DNA of 64,000 nucleotides, from NCBI RefSeq assembly GCF_900102945.1, contig NZ_FNGI01000002.1, positions 279,393 through 343,392 of the forward strand, written 5' to 3'. Both the position numbers and the translations under genes were made by a program. Positions 25,480 through 34,601 of the stretch are shown here, in pieces; within the stretch, counting starts at the first letter, position 1, and every line of letters begins with the position of its first letter. The notes beneath the pieces were generated by a model. The model did no database searches. It was not told the DNA's origin and worked only from the letters and a program-made list of their open reading frames with translations. Source of the DNA: Modicisalibacter muralis (GTDB lineage Bacteria; Pseudomonadota; Gammaproteobacteria; Pseudomonadales; Halomonadaceae).

Positions 25480-26280
25480 TCAATCTTGGAGTTTCCAGCT
25501 TGCAACCCGCCTTTTCTCCAACAACCGCCGCATCGCCGGCGTGGGTTCTTCGATCTTGTGATGGCGGCGGCTGGCGGCGTAGCTGTCGTTGAAGGCGTCG
25601 AAGTAGTCATCGAGCGTCGCGGCGGCGGTCTTATCGCCGCTCTGGCGCAGCAGTTCGGCGGCGACTTCGGCGGTACATAGGTGCGCCGCCGATGCCGGCT
25701 TACGCAGGTGGTAGCGGGTCAGCCGCGCGCTACGCAGTGGCAACACGGGCAGGCGTTCCAGGTAAGGGCTCTTGCGGAACATGCGCCGTGCCTGGCGCCA
25801 GGTGCCGTCGAGGATGATGAATACCGGTATAAACCCATCGCCCTTCGCCGCATGCACGGCATCGACCTCTACCACGCGTTCGGCGTAATCCGGCTGGTCG
25901 TCGGGAAAGACGATAAAGGGCGCATAGCGGGCATCCTCGAGCAACGCCAGCAGCCGCTCGTCCGGCGCGGTGCGATACCAGGTGAATAGCTCGGTGGTGG
26001 CGAGAATATCGCCGATCAAGCGCCCGGTATTGGTCGGCTTGTTGTGTTCCAGCGGATGGGTCAGCAGCCAGAAGTGCGCCTGGCTCTCGGCAGTGGCCTT
26101 GTACGGGCACAGGCAATTGAGCGTCGGCAGGCGACACCCCTCGCAACGCACCACGAAGCTGCCACGTGCCTTGAATGGCCGGCGCGGCGGGCGTGGCCGC
26201 CCGCTTGCCGGATCGCGTTCCCAGCCATCGGGAGCGATAACGCCAGCATCGGCGGGCATCGTCAGATCGTAGTCACTCAT
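25480..26280 (-). CDS. DTW-domain tRNA-uridine aminocarboxypropyltransferase
   Basis: A protein of about 266 residues with the DTW domain: four cysteines in CEGCRLPTLNCLCP for metal binding, HPLEHNKPTNTGRL, and LDGTWRQARRMFRKSPYL, which carries the D-x-T-W core. The E. coli relative TapT adds an aminocarboxypropyl group from S-adenosylmethionine to U47 of certain tRNAs (acp3U). The N-terminal 50 residues are longer than in E. coli. An ATG at 26292 is an equally possible start; neither has a strong ribosome-binding site. Confidence 0.8.
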   Translation of the reverse strand: MSDYDLTMPADAGVIAPDGWERDPASGRPRPPRRPFKARGSFVVRCEGCRLPTLNCLCPYKATAESQAHFWLLTHPLEHNKPTNTGRLIGDILATTELFTWYRTAPDERLLALLEDARYAPFIVFPDDQPDYAERVVEVDAVHAAKGDGFIPVFIILDGTWRQARRMFRKSPYLERLPVLPLRSARLTRYHLRKPASAAHLCTAEVAAELLRQSGDKTAAATLDDYFDAFNDSYAASRRHHKIEEPTPAMRRLLEKRRVASWKLQD

Positions 26281-26359
26281 GGAAGCGTGCATCGTCGATA
26301 AACAGGGCCGGGCATTCTAGCATGCCCGGCCTTGCCGAATGGCCCGTCGTGGCCCCGGC

Positions 26360-27316
26360 TCAATGCGTCGCGGCATCGACCTGGGCATTGCCATCAGCGT
26401 CGTTCACCGGACGGCGTTTCCAGTAACCGGCGAGCAGCGAGCCGGAAACGTTGTGCCATACCGAGAATAGCGCACCAGGCAGCGCCGCCGTGGCGGTGAA
26501 GAACTGGTTGGCCAGGGCCACGGCAAGCCCGGAGTTCTGCATGCCGACCTCAATGGCGATGGTCCGGGCGATGCGCTTGTCGAAGCCCAGCAAACGACCG
26601 ATGCCATAACCGCCGGCCAGGCCGATGGCGTTGTGCAGCATCACCGCCAATGCCACCAGCGGCCCGAGCGTGGCCAGGCGACCGGCATTGAGGCCCACCA
26701 CGATGGCGATGATCACAACAATGGCGAACATCGCCAGTGACGCCAGGGCCGGCTCCACGCGGCGAATGTGCGCGCCGAGGAAATGGTGAATCACCACGCC
26801 CAGCGCGATCGGCGCGATGACCAGTTGGGCGATGCTCAGGAACATGCCCCACACCGGCACGTCGACGCTCTGCCCGACCAACAGCCAGGTCAGCAGTGGT
26901 GTAGCGGCCACCGAAACGAGCGTCGAGACCAGCGTCATCGATACCGACAGCGCGACATGGCCACCGGCCAGCCAGGTCATGACGTTGGAGGCGGTGCCGC
27001 CGGCCGTAGCGCCGACCAGCACCATGCCGGTGGTCAGCTCGGGTGAGAGCCCCAGCATCCAGGACACGCACAGCGCCGCCAGCGGCATGACCGAGAATTG
27101 CAGGATCAGGCCGACGGCGACCGGCAGCGGCGCGCGAATCACGCCAAGAAAGTCATGGCGCGATAGTGTCAGGCCCATGGCGAACATGATGATCGCCAGC
27201 AACAGTTGGATCTGGGAAGCCAGGCCTGTGAACCACTCGGGCTGCCAGGCGGCGCATAGTGCAAAGAGTATCGCCCAGACGGGAAACAGGCGGTTGAGGC
27301 GTTCGAAGATCGACAT
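26360..27316 (-). CDS. Bile acid:sodium symporter (BASS) family transporter
   Basis: A 318-residue membrane protein with about ten helices. Conserved BASS motifs include AIIMFAMGLTLSRHDF near residue 45, GATAGGTASNVMTWLAGGHVALSVSMT near residue 105 and EVGMQNSGLAVALANQFF near residue 255; the last two form the crossing sodium-binding helices. Bacterial BASS proteins import pyruvate, pantothenate or other organic anions with sodium. The substrate here is unknown and the neighbours are unrelated. Confidence 0.9.
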   Translation of the reverse strand: MSIFERLNRLFPVWAILFALCAAWQPEWFTGLASQIQLLLAIIMFAMGLTLSRHDFLGVIRAPLPVAVGLILQFSVMPLAALCVSWMLGLSPELTTGMVLVGATAGGTASNVMTWLAGGHVALSVSMTLVSTLVSVAATPLLTWLLVGQSVDVPVWGMFLSIAQLVIAPIALGVVIHHFLGAHIRRVEPALASLAMFAIVVIIAIVVGLNAGRLATLGPLVALAVMLHNAIGLAGGYGIGRLLGFDKRIARTIAIEVGMQNSGLAVALANQFFTATAALPGALFSVWHNVSGSLLAGYWKRRPVNDADGNAQVDAATH

Positions 27317-27362
27317 GGCATATCCTGGCGCGTTGCTTATATAGTTAGCCGACTATCTTGCC

Positions 27363-27593
27363 TCAATATTGATGAGCGGTGAAGTAAGTATTAAGGTCAG
27401 CGTCGGTTGCCCACTGGTCCGGCGTGGCGGATCGAGATGGCAAAACCTGTCCTCGTGCACTAGCCTGTCTGCGCCAATTGTAGAGGGTTGCCGACGAGAT
27501 GCCTTCCTGCTCGGCCAGTTCCAGAATAGCCAGGCTCATGGGCGGCGCCATCTTCTTGAAAATGGCCTCCTTACTCTCTTAATTTATTTTCAT
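27363..27593 (-). pseudogene. Truncated IS transposase fragment (OrfA-like N-terminus)
   Basis: The frame from ATG at 27593 hits TAA at codon 5 (27579-27581), then continues ESKEAIFKKMAPPMSLAILELAEQEGISSATLYNWRRQASARGQ and ends at 27363. The helix-turn-helix (LAEQEGISSATLYNWRR) and the PDQW that follows are typical of IS3-type transposase N-termini, which normally run about 90 residues or continue into a longer protein. Here the C-terminal part and any second frame are missing, so this is a dead remnant. It lies against the AT-rich gene at 27604, divergent from it, and probably marks how that gene arrived. Confidence 0.72.
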
Positions 27594-27603
27594 GGGGCCT
27601 CTA

Positions 27604-28164
27604 ATGCCAAGCAACGAAGTATTCAACCCTTCTGACAATAGCAGCATAGTCACTAACTCCGAATTTTTTTATTCCTGTGAATTTCGTGGCTGTGATTTTT
27701 CAGGCACCTCTTTTATCGACTGCTCTTTCGAAAATTGTACTTTTTTGAATTGCAACTTATCCAACATAAGGCTTCATGAAACGAAGTTTTTCGACACCAC
27801 GTTTTTAGAATGCAAACTCATTGGCATAACCTGGCCCTACTCAAAGATCCCATCCACATTTTCAGCTAGCAAATGCATCTTTGATTTTAATATTTTCTCC
27901 AAGTGCAGCCTGGATTCTTTTTCACTAACGGAGTGCTCTTTTAAAGAAGCATTTTTTCAAGACAGCAGTGCTCGAAAATGTGACTTTAGTCGTTCGGAAT
28001 TTTCTGATGCACGCTTTGAGAACTGCAACCTCGAGAAGACGATTTTTTACAACACCTCCAACTTATTTCTAGACCCCGATGAAAACATCGTGGCCGGCGC
28101 AAAGGTCCCCATTGACACAGCCCTTCTAATGCTAAAGAAGTATCAAATTGAGATCGCCGAATAA
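27604..28164 (+). CDS. Pentapeptide-repeat-like protein, foreign base composition
   Basis: A 186-residue protein rich in Phe, Cys, Ser and Asn. Residues 20-60 and 95-155 show the five-residue periodicity of a right-handed quadrilateral beta helix (CDFSGTSFIDCSFENCTFLNCNL and CDFSRSEFSDARFENCNL). The C-terminal 30 residues look helical. Function unknown; relatives include DNA-mimic gyrase-protecting proteins and many uncharacterised effectors. The gene is visibly AT-richer than everything around it and uses many TTT, AAC and TCT codons. With the adjacent transposase remnant this points to horizontal transfer. ATG at 27592 is an alternative start; 27604 was chosen for its GGGG-containing leader. 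Confidence 0.72.
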   Translation: MPSNEVFNPSDNSSIVTNSEFFYSCEFRGCDFSGTSFIDCSFENCTFLNCNLSNIRLHETKFFDTTFLECKLIGITWPYSKIPSTFSASKCIFDFNIFSKCSLDSFSLTECSFKEAFFQDSSARKCDFSRSEFSDARFENCNLEKTIFYNTSNLFLDPDENIVAGAKVPIDTALLMLKKYQIEIAE

Positions 28165-28322
28165 CATGCCCGGTTGCCGTATGCGCTTAGCCAGCGTTTG
28201 CGAACGGCTTGAATGTCTTTTTCCGATGTGGCTTGAGCCCGGAGGTTCGCCAAATCCCAGGGGCATTTTATGCCGGTAACAGAGTCGATCATATCGATGC
28301 GAAGCTCTTATGACTCAGAAAA

Positions 28323-30092
28323 CTAGTAGGTCAACGCCGGTTGCCCACTGTCGGCGAAACGCTGCTTGTTGCGATAGGGGTAGACATCGATCACCCGCCC
28401 GTCGCGAATCGCCCGTTGCAGCCCTTGCCAGTATTCGGCGTCGAACAGCTCGGGGTGCAGATCGAGGAACAGCCGGCGCAGCTTGATATCGGCGAACAAG
28501 AAGGGGCCGAATTCCTCGGGAAAAATATCGTTGGGGCCCACCGAATACCAGGGCTCGTCCATCATCTCCTGCTCGGGGTACAACGGCTCGGGGATCTTGC
28601 GGAAGTTGCATTCGCTGAGATAGCAGATCTCGTCGTAATCGTAGAACACCACTCGCCCGTGACGGGTCACGCCGAAGTTCTTGAGCAGCATGTCGCCGGG
28701 AAAGATGTTGGCGGCGGCGAGCTGCTTGATGGCGTTGCCGTAATCCTTGAGTACCGCGCGGGTCTCGTCCGCGTCGCTGTGTTCGAGGTACAGGTTCAAC
28801 GGCATCATCATGCGTTCGGTGTAGCAGTGCTTGATGAGCACCTTGTCGCCCTTGAGTTGCACCGTGGAGGGCGCGACCTCGAGCAGCTCGGCCAGGCAAT
28901 CGGGATCGAAGTGATCCTTGCGCGCGATGAAATTGGAAAACTCCTGGGTGTCGGCCATGCGTCCCACCCGGTCATGCCGCTTGACCAGCCGGTATTTCTC
29001 GCGCACGTTCTCGCGGCTCATGTCCTTGGTCGGGTCGAAACGGTCCTTGATGATCTTGAACACGGTGCGATACGACGGCAGCACGAACACCGTCATGACC
29101 ATGCCGCGCACCCCGGGGGCGATGATGAAACGATCCTGACGCCGGGCGACGTGGTGATTGAGCGCGCGGAAGAACTCGGTCTTGCCGTGCTTGAAGAAAC
29201 CGATCGACGCGTAGAGCTCGCCCTCGGGTTTATCGGGCATCAGTTGCTGCAGGTAATCGACGAACTCACGCGGCACTGCCACGTCGACCTGAAAGTAGAC
29301 CCGCGTGAACGAGAAGATGATCGAGACCTCGTCGGGTTCGATGATCAGGGTATCCAGGCGCAATCGGGCGGTGGCGTCGTTCAACTCCTCGTCCGGCGCA
29401 TCATGCAGGATGGGCAACACCAGCGGCACCTGCTCGCCACCGCCCGATATGCGCCCGACCAGATAGGCGCCCTTGTTGCGATAGAACACGCTCTCGATCA
29501 ATTCGATCTCGGCGTCGGCGGCCTCGAGCAGGGCCGCGGGCAGGTTATCGACGAGAAAGCCGCTGCCCAGCCGGGCATCGCGCGCGGCGTCATCGAATGG
29601 CGTGTCGAGCGGTGCCTCTTCGAGCGCCCAGGTAAGCGCGCCTGGCCAGTCGCCTGCGATTCGCCACCGCCGGGTCAATTCGATATCCGAGCGGTGCGCG
29701 GCGTGCTCGCGCGAACTGTAGACGAACATCCAGTCGTTGCGGATGTGGCGATGGTGGAAGATCGAGCAGAACAGCGAGTTGAAATAGGTCTCGGCCAACT
29801 CGTAGTCGAGCCGCTGGGCGATCAACTCGGCATAGTGCGCTCGTGCCTCGCGCCAGTTTTCGCAGTCAATCAACTCCTCGACGGTGAACGAGCGCTCGAG
29901 ACGCGCGAGGGTTTCGCCGACCTTCTTGTCGTAGAGGTTGATACGCGTCGCCGCGGCCTGCTGGGCTTCGAGCCAGGCCGCCTCGGCGAAACGCCGCCGC
30001 GCGTCGCGGGTAATCTGCTTGAAGCGCGAACGATATTCGTCGAAACCATGCAAAATGGTGGCGGCGAGACGATAAGCGGCGGACAGTTTCAT
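28323..30092 (-). CDS. aceK: Isocitrate dehydrogenase kinase/phosphatase
   Basis: A 589-residue protein matching AceK over its full length (E. coli about 578). The N-terminal regulatory half is followed by the kinase-like domain with IIAPGVRGMVMTVFVLPSYRTVFKIIKDRF (ATP loop and Lys) and GDMLLKNFGVTRHGRVVFYDYDEICYL, which holds the catalytic and metal-binding Asp residues. AceK reversibly phosphorylates isocitrate dehydrogenase to divert carbon into the glyoxylate shunt. Here it stands alone, without aceBA. ATG 30092 is preferred over 30113; the ribosome-binding site is weak for both. Confidence 0.95.
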   Translation of the reverse strand: MKLSAAYRLAATILHGFDEYRSRFKQITRDARRRFAEAAWLEAQQAAATRINLYDKKVGETLARLERSFTVEELIDCENWREARAHYAELIAQRLDYELAETYFNSLFCSIFHHRHIRNDWMFVYSSREHAAHRSDIELTRRWRIAGDWPGALTWALEEAPLDTPFDDAARDARLGSGFLVDNLPAALLEAADAEIELIESVFYRNKGAYLVGRISGGGEQVPLVLPILHDAPDEELNDATARLRLDTLIIEPDEVSIIFSFTRVYFQVDVAVPREFVDYLQQLMPDKPEGELYASIGFFKHGKTEFFRALNHHVARRQDRFIIAPGVRGMVMTVFVLPSYRTVFKIIKDRFDPTKDMSRENVREKYRLVKRHDRVGRMADTQEFSNFIARKDHFDPDCLAELLEVAPSTVQLKGDKVLIKHCYTERMMMPLNLYLEHSDADETRAVLKDYGNAIKQLAAANIFPGDMLLKNFGVTRHGRVVFYDYDEICYLSECNFRKIPEPLYPEQEMMDEPWYSVGPNDIFPEEFGPFLFADIKLRRLFLDLHPELFDAEYWQGLQRAIRDGRVIDVYPYRNKQRFADSGQPALTY

Positions 30093-30257
30093 GGCTGGCT
30101 CCGGCGAAGGCACCCCTGTAGCTTCGACGATTCCCCGCGCCAGGGCGAGACGACGATAGTGTAGCGCCCTGTAGTCGAGCGACAGGCGTCACGCCGGATG
30201 ACATCGGCGACGCAGGCGGCGACAATGGCCACCCACTCTCGTTGCAGCCTGGCCACC

Positions 30258-31064
30258 ATGTTTGATGCCCTGCCGATCGTCTACCAGGACGACACGCTCG
30301 TCGCCGTGCGCAAGCCCTCCGGCCTGCTCGTGCATCGTACGGCGCTGGCGCGTGGCGAAACGCGCTTCGCCCTGCAATGCCTGCGCGACCAGCTCGGCCG
30401 GCACGTTTATCCCGTGCATCGCCTGGATCGCCCGACTTCGGGATTATTGCTGTTCGCGCTCGACCCCGGCACGGCACGCACACTGGGCGAGGAGTTCACC
30501 GCCCAGCGAGTCCGCAAGCGCTATCTCGCGGTGGTGCGCGGTATCGGTCCCGAACACGAATGGCTCGACGCGCCGCTACGCGAGGAAGACGCCAAGCGCC
30601 CCAAGGCCGAGATGCCGGCGCAACCGGCGCGCACCGAGGTACGCCGACTCGATAGCGTCGAGCTGCCGGTCCAGGTCGACCGCTACCCACAAACCCGCTA
30701 TTCATTGATCGAGGCGCGACCGCTGACCGGGCGGCGCCACCAGATTCGCCGTCATCTGTCGGGTCGCGGCTATCCGATCATCGGCGACGCCAAGCACGGC
30801 AAGGGCCTGCACAATCGCTTCTTTCGCGAGCGACTGGATTGCCCGCGCCTGCTGCTGGCCGCGGTGGGGATGAGTTTCCGGCATCCCGAGCACCGGGCCA
30901 CGCTGTATATCGACGCGGCATTGGAAACCGATATGCGTCAGCTATTCGAGCGCTTCGGCTGGAGCGGACATCTGCCGGTCGATGCCGTCCGTTGGCAAAG
31001 CGCCGCGCCCAGCGAAACGCTTGAAACCCGTCATGCAGAGCCGAGTTGCCATGAGTGCCTTTGA
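30258..31064 (+). CDS. truC: tRNA pseudouridine(65) synthase TruC
   Basis: A 268-residue RluA-family pseudouridine synthase. The catalytic motif YPVHRLDRPTSGLLLF contains the nucleophile Asp57, and RYSLIEARPLTGRRHQIRRHL is the second conserved block. Short length without an S4 domain and the HGKGLHNRFFRE segment fit TruC, which modifies U65 of tRNA-Ile and tRNA-Asp. The start at 30258 begins MFDALPIVYQDD. The end overlaps tcdA by 14 bases, placing two tRNA-modification genes in one transcript. Confidence 0.9.
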   Translation: MFDALPIVYQDDTLVAVRKPSGLLVHRTALARGETRFALQCLRDQLGRHVYPVHRLDRPTSGLLLFALDPGTARTLGEEFTAQRVRKRYLAVVRGIGPEHEWLDAPLREEDAKRPKAEMPAQPARTEVRRLDSVELPVQVDRYPQTRYSLIEARPLTGRRHQIRRHLSGRGYPIIGDAKHGKGLHNRFFRERLDCPRLLLAAVGMSFRHPEHRATLYIDAALETDMRQLFERFGWSGHLPVDAVRWQSAAPSETLETRHAEPSCHECL

Positions 31065-31908
31065 TTCGAACGTCGTGCACGAGGATTACGAGCTGCGCTT
31101 CGGTGGTATCCGCCGCCTCTATGGTGCCCGCGCCGTGGCACGCTTTCGTCACGCCCACGTGGTGGTGGTCGGGGTCGGCGGTGTCGGCAGTTGGGCGGTG
31201 GAGGCGCTGGCCCGCGCCGGGATCGGCAAGCTGACGCTGATCGATCTCGACGACGTCTGCGTGTCCAACGTCAATCGCCAACTGCATGCGCTGGACGGCA
31301 CCATCGGTCGGCCCAAGGTCGAGGTGCTCGCCGAGCGCTGCCGGACGATTCATCCCGACATCGAGGTGGTGGCGGATAGCGCCTTCGTCACCCCGACCAA
31401 CCTGGCCAGCCGCATCCCCGACGACGCCGATCATGTCATCGACGCCATCGACAGCGTGGTCGCCAAGGCCGCGTTGATCGCCTGGTGCAAGCGTCGCAAG
31501 CTGGCGTTGACCGTCACCGGCGCCGCCGGCGGCCAGACCGATCCCACGCGCATCCGCGTCGCCGACCTGACACGCACCGAGCACGACCCGCTGCTGGCCA
31601 AGGTGCGCGCCCGGCTGCGTCGCGATTTCGGCTTCTCGCGCAATCCCAAACGCCGCTTCGGCGTGGAATGCGTCTATTCTGACGAACAGCTCGTCTATCC
31701 CGGCAACGATGGCGAGGTTTGCCTGCAGAAACCCCAGCACGGCCAAGCCACGCGCCTGGATTGCGCCAGCGGCTTCGGCGCTGCGACCTTCGTCACCGGC
31801 ACGTTCGGCTTCGTCGCCGCCTCACGCGTGCTGGCACGCCTGGCACAAGAGCCGGCACGCCAGGCCACCGCCGCCGACACCCTCGAGGAGTCTTCCGATG
31901 CACCATGA
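31051..31908 (+). CDS. tcdA: tRNA threonylcarbamoyladenosine dehydratase TcdA (CsdL)
   Basis: A 285-residue E1-like (ThiF/MoeB fold) enzyme. FGGIRRLYG lies at the N-terminus, the nucleotide-binding GVGGVGSWAVEALARAGIG near residue 36, LIDLDDVCVSNVNRQ with the Arg finger, and DAIDSVVAKAALIAWC. TcdA uses ATP to cyclise t6A37 of tRNA to ct6A. It overlaps truC by 14 bases and the next gene by 11 bases, suggesting one co-translated unit. Confidence 0.93.
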   Translation: MSAFDSNVVHEDYELRFGGIRRLYGARAVARFRHAHVVVVGVGGVGSWAVEALARAGIGKLTLIDLDDVCVSNVNRQLHALDGTIGRPKVEVLAERCRTIHPDIEVVADSAFVTPTNLASRIPDDADHVIDAIDSVVAKAALIAWCKRRKLALTVTGAAGGQTDPTRIRVADLTRTEHDPLLAKVRARLRRDFGFSRNPKRRFGVECVYSDEQLVYPGNDGEVCLQKPQHGQATRLDCASGFGAATFVTGTFGFVAASRVLARLAQEPARQATAADTLEESSDAP

Positions 31909-32131
31909 TCACCATCGCCCGGTACCGGGCATCTATCGCCATTACAAGGGCCAGAGCTACGAGGTGATCGGCCTCGCCCACCACAGCGAAACCGAGGAGC
32001 CACTGGTGATCTACCGTGCCCTTTACGGCGACTATGGCCTGTGGGCGCGGCCGCTGGACATGTTCAACGAAGGCGTCGAGGTGCAGGGCGAGCCGGTGCC
32101 TCGCTTCGAACTGGAAGCCGCGTTCAAGTGA
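31898..32131 (+). CDS. DUF1653 small protein
   Basis: A 77-residue protein with the DUF1653 pattern PGIYRHYKGQSYEVIGLAHHSETEEPLVIYRALYG and WARPLDMFNE. Function is unknown; the fold is thought to be a small beta barrel. Its ATG lies inside the end of tcdA, with GGAG upstream, so it is probably translated by coupling. Confidence 0.88.
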   Translation: MHHDHHRPVPGIYRHYKGQSYEVIGLAHHSETEEPLVIYRALYGDYGLWARPLDMFNEGVEVQGEPVPRFELEAAFK

Positions 32132-32257
32132 CGATCGATCTTGGCGGGTATCGCCACTGAAGCGGACATGCCGGACAGGCGCGTGAATGCTATACTCCCG
32201 CGCTTGTTATTTTGAGCCTGGCTTATTTTGGGGCCTAGCGAATCGAGCGGAGGAAGC

Positions 32258-32764
32258 ATGAGCGCACGGGTAGGCGTCATCATGGGGTCGACATCGGACT
32301 GGGCGACCATGTGTCACACGGCCGAGACCCTGGAGCGATTGGGTATCGAGCACGAGGTCAAGGTGGTGTCGGCCCATCGCACCCCGGACCTGCTGTTCGA
32401 CTATGCCGCGAGCGCCGCCGAGCGCGGCCTCGAGGTGATCGTCGCCGGTGCCGGTGGCGCCGCGCACCTGCCCGGCATGGCCGCCGCCAAGACCTGCCTG
32501 CCGGTGCTCGGCGTGCCGGTGCAGTCGAGCATGCTCAGTGGCGTCGATTCATTGTTGTCGATCGTGCAGATGCCCGCCGGCATTCCCACCGGCACCCTAG
32601 CCATCGGCCGCGCCGGGGCGATCAATGCCGCATTGCTGGCCGCCGCGATCCTCGGCAACAAGTACCCCGAAATTCGCAGCGCGCTGGAAGATTACCGCGC
32701 CGAGCAGACCCGCAAGGTGCTCGACCATCCCGATCCCAGCCAATCCGATTCCCAAGAGGCCTGA
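32258..32764 (+). CDS. purE: N5-carboxyaminoimidazole ribonucleotide mutase PurE
   Basis: A 168-residue class I Pur[14 protein letters not shown] binds the substrate phosphate, SAHRTPD carries the catalytic His, and [12 protein letters not shown] and GVPVQS complete the active site. It converts N5-CAIR to CAIR in purine synthesis. The start at 32258 has GGAGG upstream, and purK follows after three bases. Confidence 0.96.
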   Translation: MSARVGVIMGSTSDWATMCHTAETLERLGIEHEVKVVSAHRTPDLLFDYAASAAERGLEVIVAGAGGAAHLPGMAAAKTCLPVLGVPVQSSMLSGVDSLLSIVQMPAGIPTGTLAIGRAGAINAALLAAAILGNKYPEIRSALEDYRAEQTRKVLDHPDPSQSDSQEA

Positions 32765-32767
32765 GCG

Positions 32768-33859
32768 ATGCGCATAGGAGTCGTTGGCGGCGGCCAGCTT
32801 GGCCGCATGCTGGCCGAGGCCGGCGCCGGGTTCGATGCCCGCTTCACCTTTCTCGACCCATCCGAGTCGGCCTGCGCCGGGCTCCACGGGCGTCATCTTA
32901 AGGCCGACTGGAGCGACGCGGCGGCTCTCGAAGCGCTGATCGCCGATAGCGATGTGGTGACCTTCGAATTCGAGAATGTCTCCCCCGATGTAGTCGCCAC
33001 GCTCGCCGAACGACGCCCGGCCTTTCCCCCCGCCGAGGCGCTGGCCACCGCCCGCGACCGCTGGGCCGAGAAATCGCTGTTCCGCTCGCTGGATATCCCG
33101 CTGCCGGCGGTGGCAAAAATCGATAGCCAGGCCGACCTCGATGCCGCAGTTGCCGAGATCGGCCTGCCGGCGGTGCTCAAGACCCGCACCCTGGGTTACG
33201 ACGGCAAGGGCCAGAAGGTGCTGCGCGAAACAGCCGACGTGGCCGGCGCCTTCGCCGAACTCGGCGCGGTGCCGCTGGTGCTCGAAGGCTTCGTCGATTT
33301 CGACCACGAGGTCTCGCTGGTCGCGGTGCGCGGCCGGGATGGCGACACCCGCGCCTGGCCGCTGACGCGCAACGAGCATCGCCAGGGCATCCTGCATCGT
33401 TCCACGCCGCAGCCCGGCCACGCCTTGCAGCCGCGCGCCGAAGACTATGCGCAGCGCGTGCTCGACGCGCTCGATTATGTCGGCGTGATGGCCTTCGAAT
33501 TCTTCGTCAGCGGTGACGAACTACTGGCCAACGAGATCGCACCACGCGTTCACAACTCCGGCCACTGGAGCATCGAGGGCGCCGCGACCAGCCAGTTCGA
33601 GAACCACCTGCGCGCCATCGCCGGCCTGCCGCTGGGCTCGACCGAACGCCTCGCGCCCTGCGCCATGCTCAACGTGGTCGGCGCCTTCCCCGAGCGCGAC
33701 GCGGTGTTAACGGTGCCCGGCACGCGCTGGCACGACTACGGCAAAGCCCCGCGCCCTGGCCGCAAGATCGGTCATATCACCGTGCTCGCTCCCTGTGAAG
33801 AGCAGTTGCAGGAGCGGCTCGACGCCGTGGAGAAGCTGCTGGTCAACGACCTCGGCTGA
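32768..33859 (+). CDS. purK: N5-carboxyaminoimidazole ribonucleotide synthase PurK
   Basis: A 363-residue ATP-grasp enzyme: N-terminal GVVGGGQLGRMLAEAG, the central KTRTLGYDGKGQ glycine-rich loop that closes over ATP, and NEIAPRVHNSGHWS for metal and product binding. It makes N5-CAIR from AIR, bicarbonate and ATP, feeding PurE encoded three bases upstream. A clear terminator follows. Confidence 0.96.
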   Translation: MRIGVVGGGQLGRMLAEAGAGFDARFTFLDPSESACAGLHGRHLKADWSDAAALEALIADSDVVTFEFENVSPDVVATLAERRPAFPPAEALATARDRWAEKSLFRSLDIPLPAVAKIDSQADLDAAVAEIGLPAVLKTRTLGYDGKGQKVLRETADVAGAFAELGAVPLVLEGFVDFDHEVSLVAVRGRDGDTRAWPLTRNEHRQGILHRSTPQPGHALQPRAEDYAQRVLDALDYVGVMAFEFFVSGDELLANEIAPRVHNSGHWSIEGAATSQFENHLRAIAGLPLGSTERLAPCAMLNVVGAFPERDAVLTVPGTRWHDYGKAPRPGRKIGHITVLAPCEEQLQERLDAVEKLLVNDLG

Positions 33860-33876
33860 GCGACTCCCCGCCAAAC

Positions 33877-33905
33877 AAGAAGGGCACCTGGATGGCGCCC
33901 TTCTT
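33877..33905. terminator. Terminator between purK and bfr (convergent)
   Basis: AAGAAGGGC (33877-33885) and GCCCTTCTT (33897-33905) form a perfect nine-pair stem. The A-rich left arm and T-rich right arm allow it to act in both directions for the converging genes. Confidence 0.8.
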
Positions 33906-33927
33906 CGTTGCGTAACCGACTTTCGGC

Positions 33928-34404
33928 TTATTCGGCTGCGTGCATCTGCTTTTGCAGATAATTCTCCAGCCCTACCTTGTCGATCAGGCCGAGTTCGGTT
34001 TCCAGCGCATCGATATGCTCTTCTTCGTCATCGAGGATCTGGCGGAACAGGTCGCGGCTGACGTAATCGTGCACCTTCTCGCAGTAGGTGATGGCCTTTA
34101 TCAGGTCGTCACGCCCGGCATGCTCGGCGGCCAGATCGCTCTCGAGCATTTCGCGGGTGTTCTCGCCGATATGCAGCTTGCCGAGATCCTGCAGGTTGGG
34201 CAGACCCTCGAGAAACAGGATGCGCTCGATCAACTTGTCGGCGTGGTTCATTTCCTCGATGGATTCGTCGTATTCCCACTTGGCCAACGCCTTGAGACCC
34301 CAGTCCTTGTACATCTTGGCGTGCAGGAAATACTGGTTGATCGCCACCAGCTCGTTGCCGAGCACGGTGTTGAGATGCTGGATGACCTTGGCGTCGCCTT
34401 TCAT
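33928..34404 (-). CDS. bfr: Bacterioferritin
   Basis: A 158-residue four-helix ferritin-like protein. Ferroxidase ligands Glu18, Glu51 and His54 are in place, and Met52 (EEMNHADKL) is the heme ligand that marks a true bacterioferritin. It stores iron as a 24-mer. The start at 34404 has GAGGAGG upstream. bfd, whose product helps release the iron, lies 200 bases upstream on the same strand but likely has its own Fur-type promoter. Confidence 0.95.
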   Translation of the reverse strand: MKGDAKVIQHLNTVLGNELVAINQYFLHAKMYKDWGLKALAKWEYDESIEEMNHADKLIERILFLEGLPNLQDLGKLHIGENTREMLESDLAAEHAGRDDLIKAITYCEKVHDYVSRDLFRQILDDEEEHIDALETELGLIDKVGLENYLQKQMHAAE

Positions 34405-34601
34405 GGGAAAAGACCTCCTCGCTGAATGATTGTCACAGGCGCGGGGAATCACGCCCGGCCACGTTCGATGCGGGAAAGTATCGTCCAAAAAAGGGAAAAA
34501 GTCGAATTATGCCAATAAGTTGCGGCAGTTTTGTCGCGATTTTATCGCAACTGCGAAGGGCTGGCGGATGCTAATGATGATGACAATTAAGGCAATAGGA
34601 A
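34405..34601. promoter_or_regulatory. bfd-bfr intergenic region with hairpin
   Basis: A 197-base AT-rich gap. GCAGTT (34525-34530) pairs with AACTGC (34549-34554) around an inner stem GCGAT/ATCGC (34536-34540 and 34544-34548), giving a bulged hairpin that could end the bfd transcript or be regulatory. The left part should carry the bfr promoter. Confidence 0.4.

Noticed and set aside
28341-30164. 607-residue open frame opposite aceK
   Set aside because: The AceK protein is recognisable end to end; the opposite frame shows only composition-driven residues (Val, Leu, His, Glu) and no motif.
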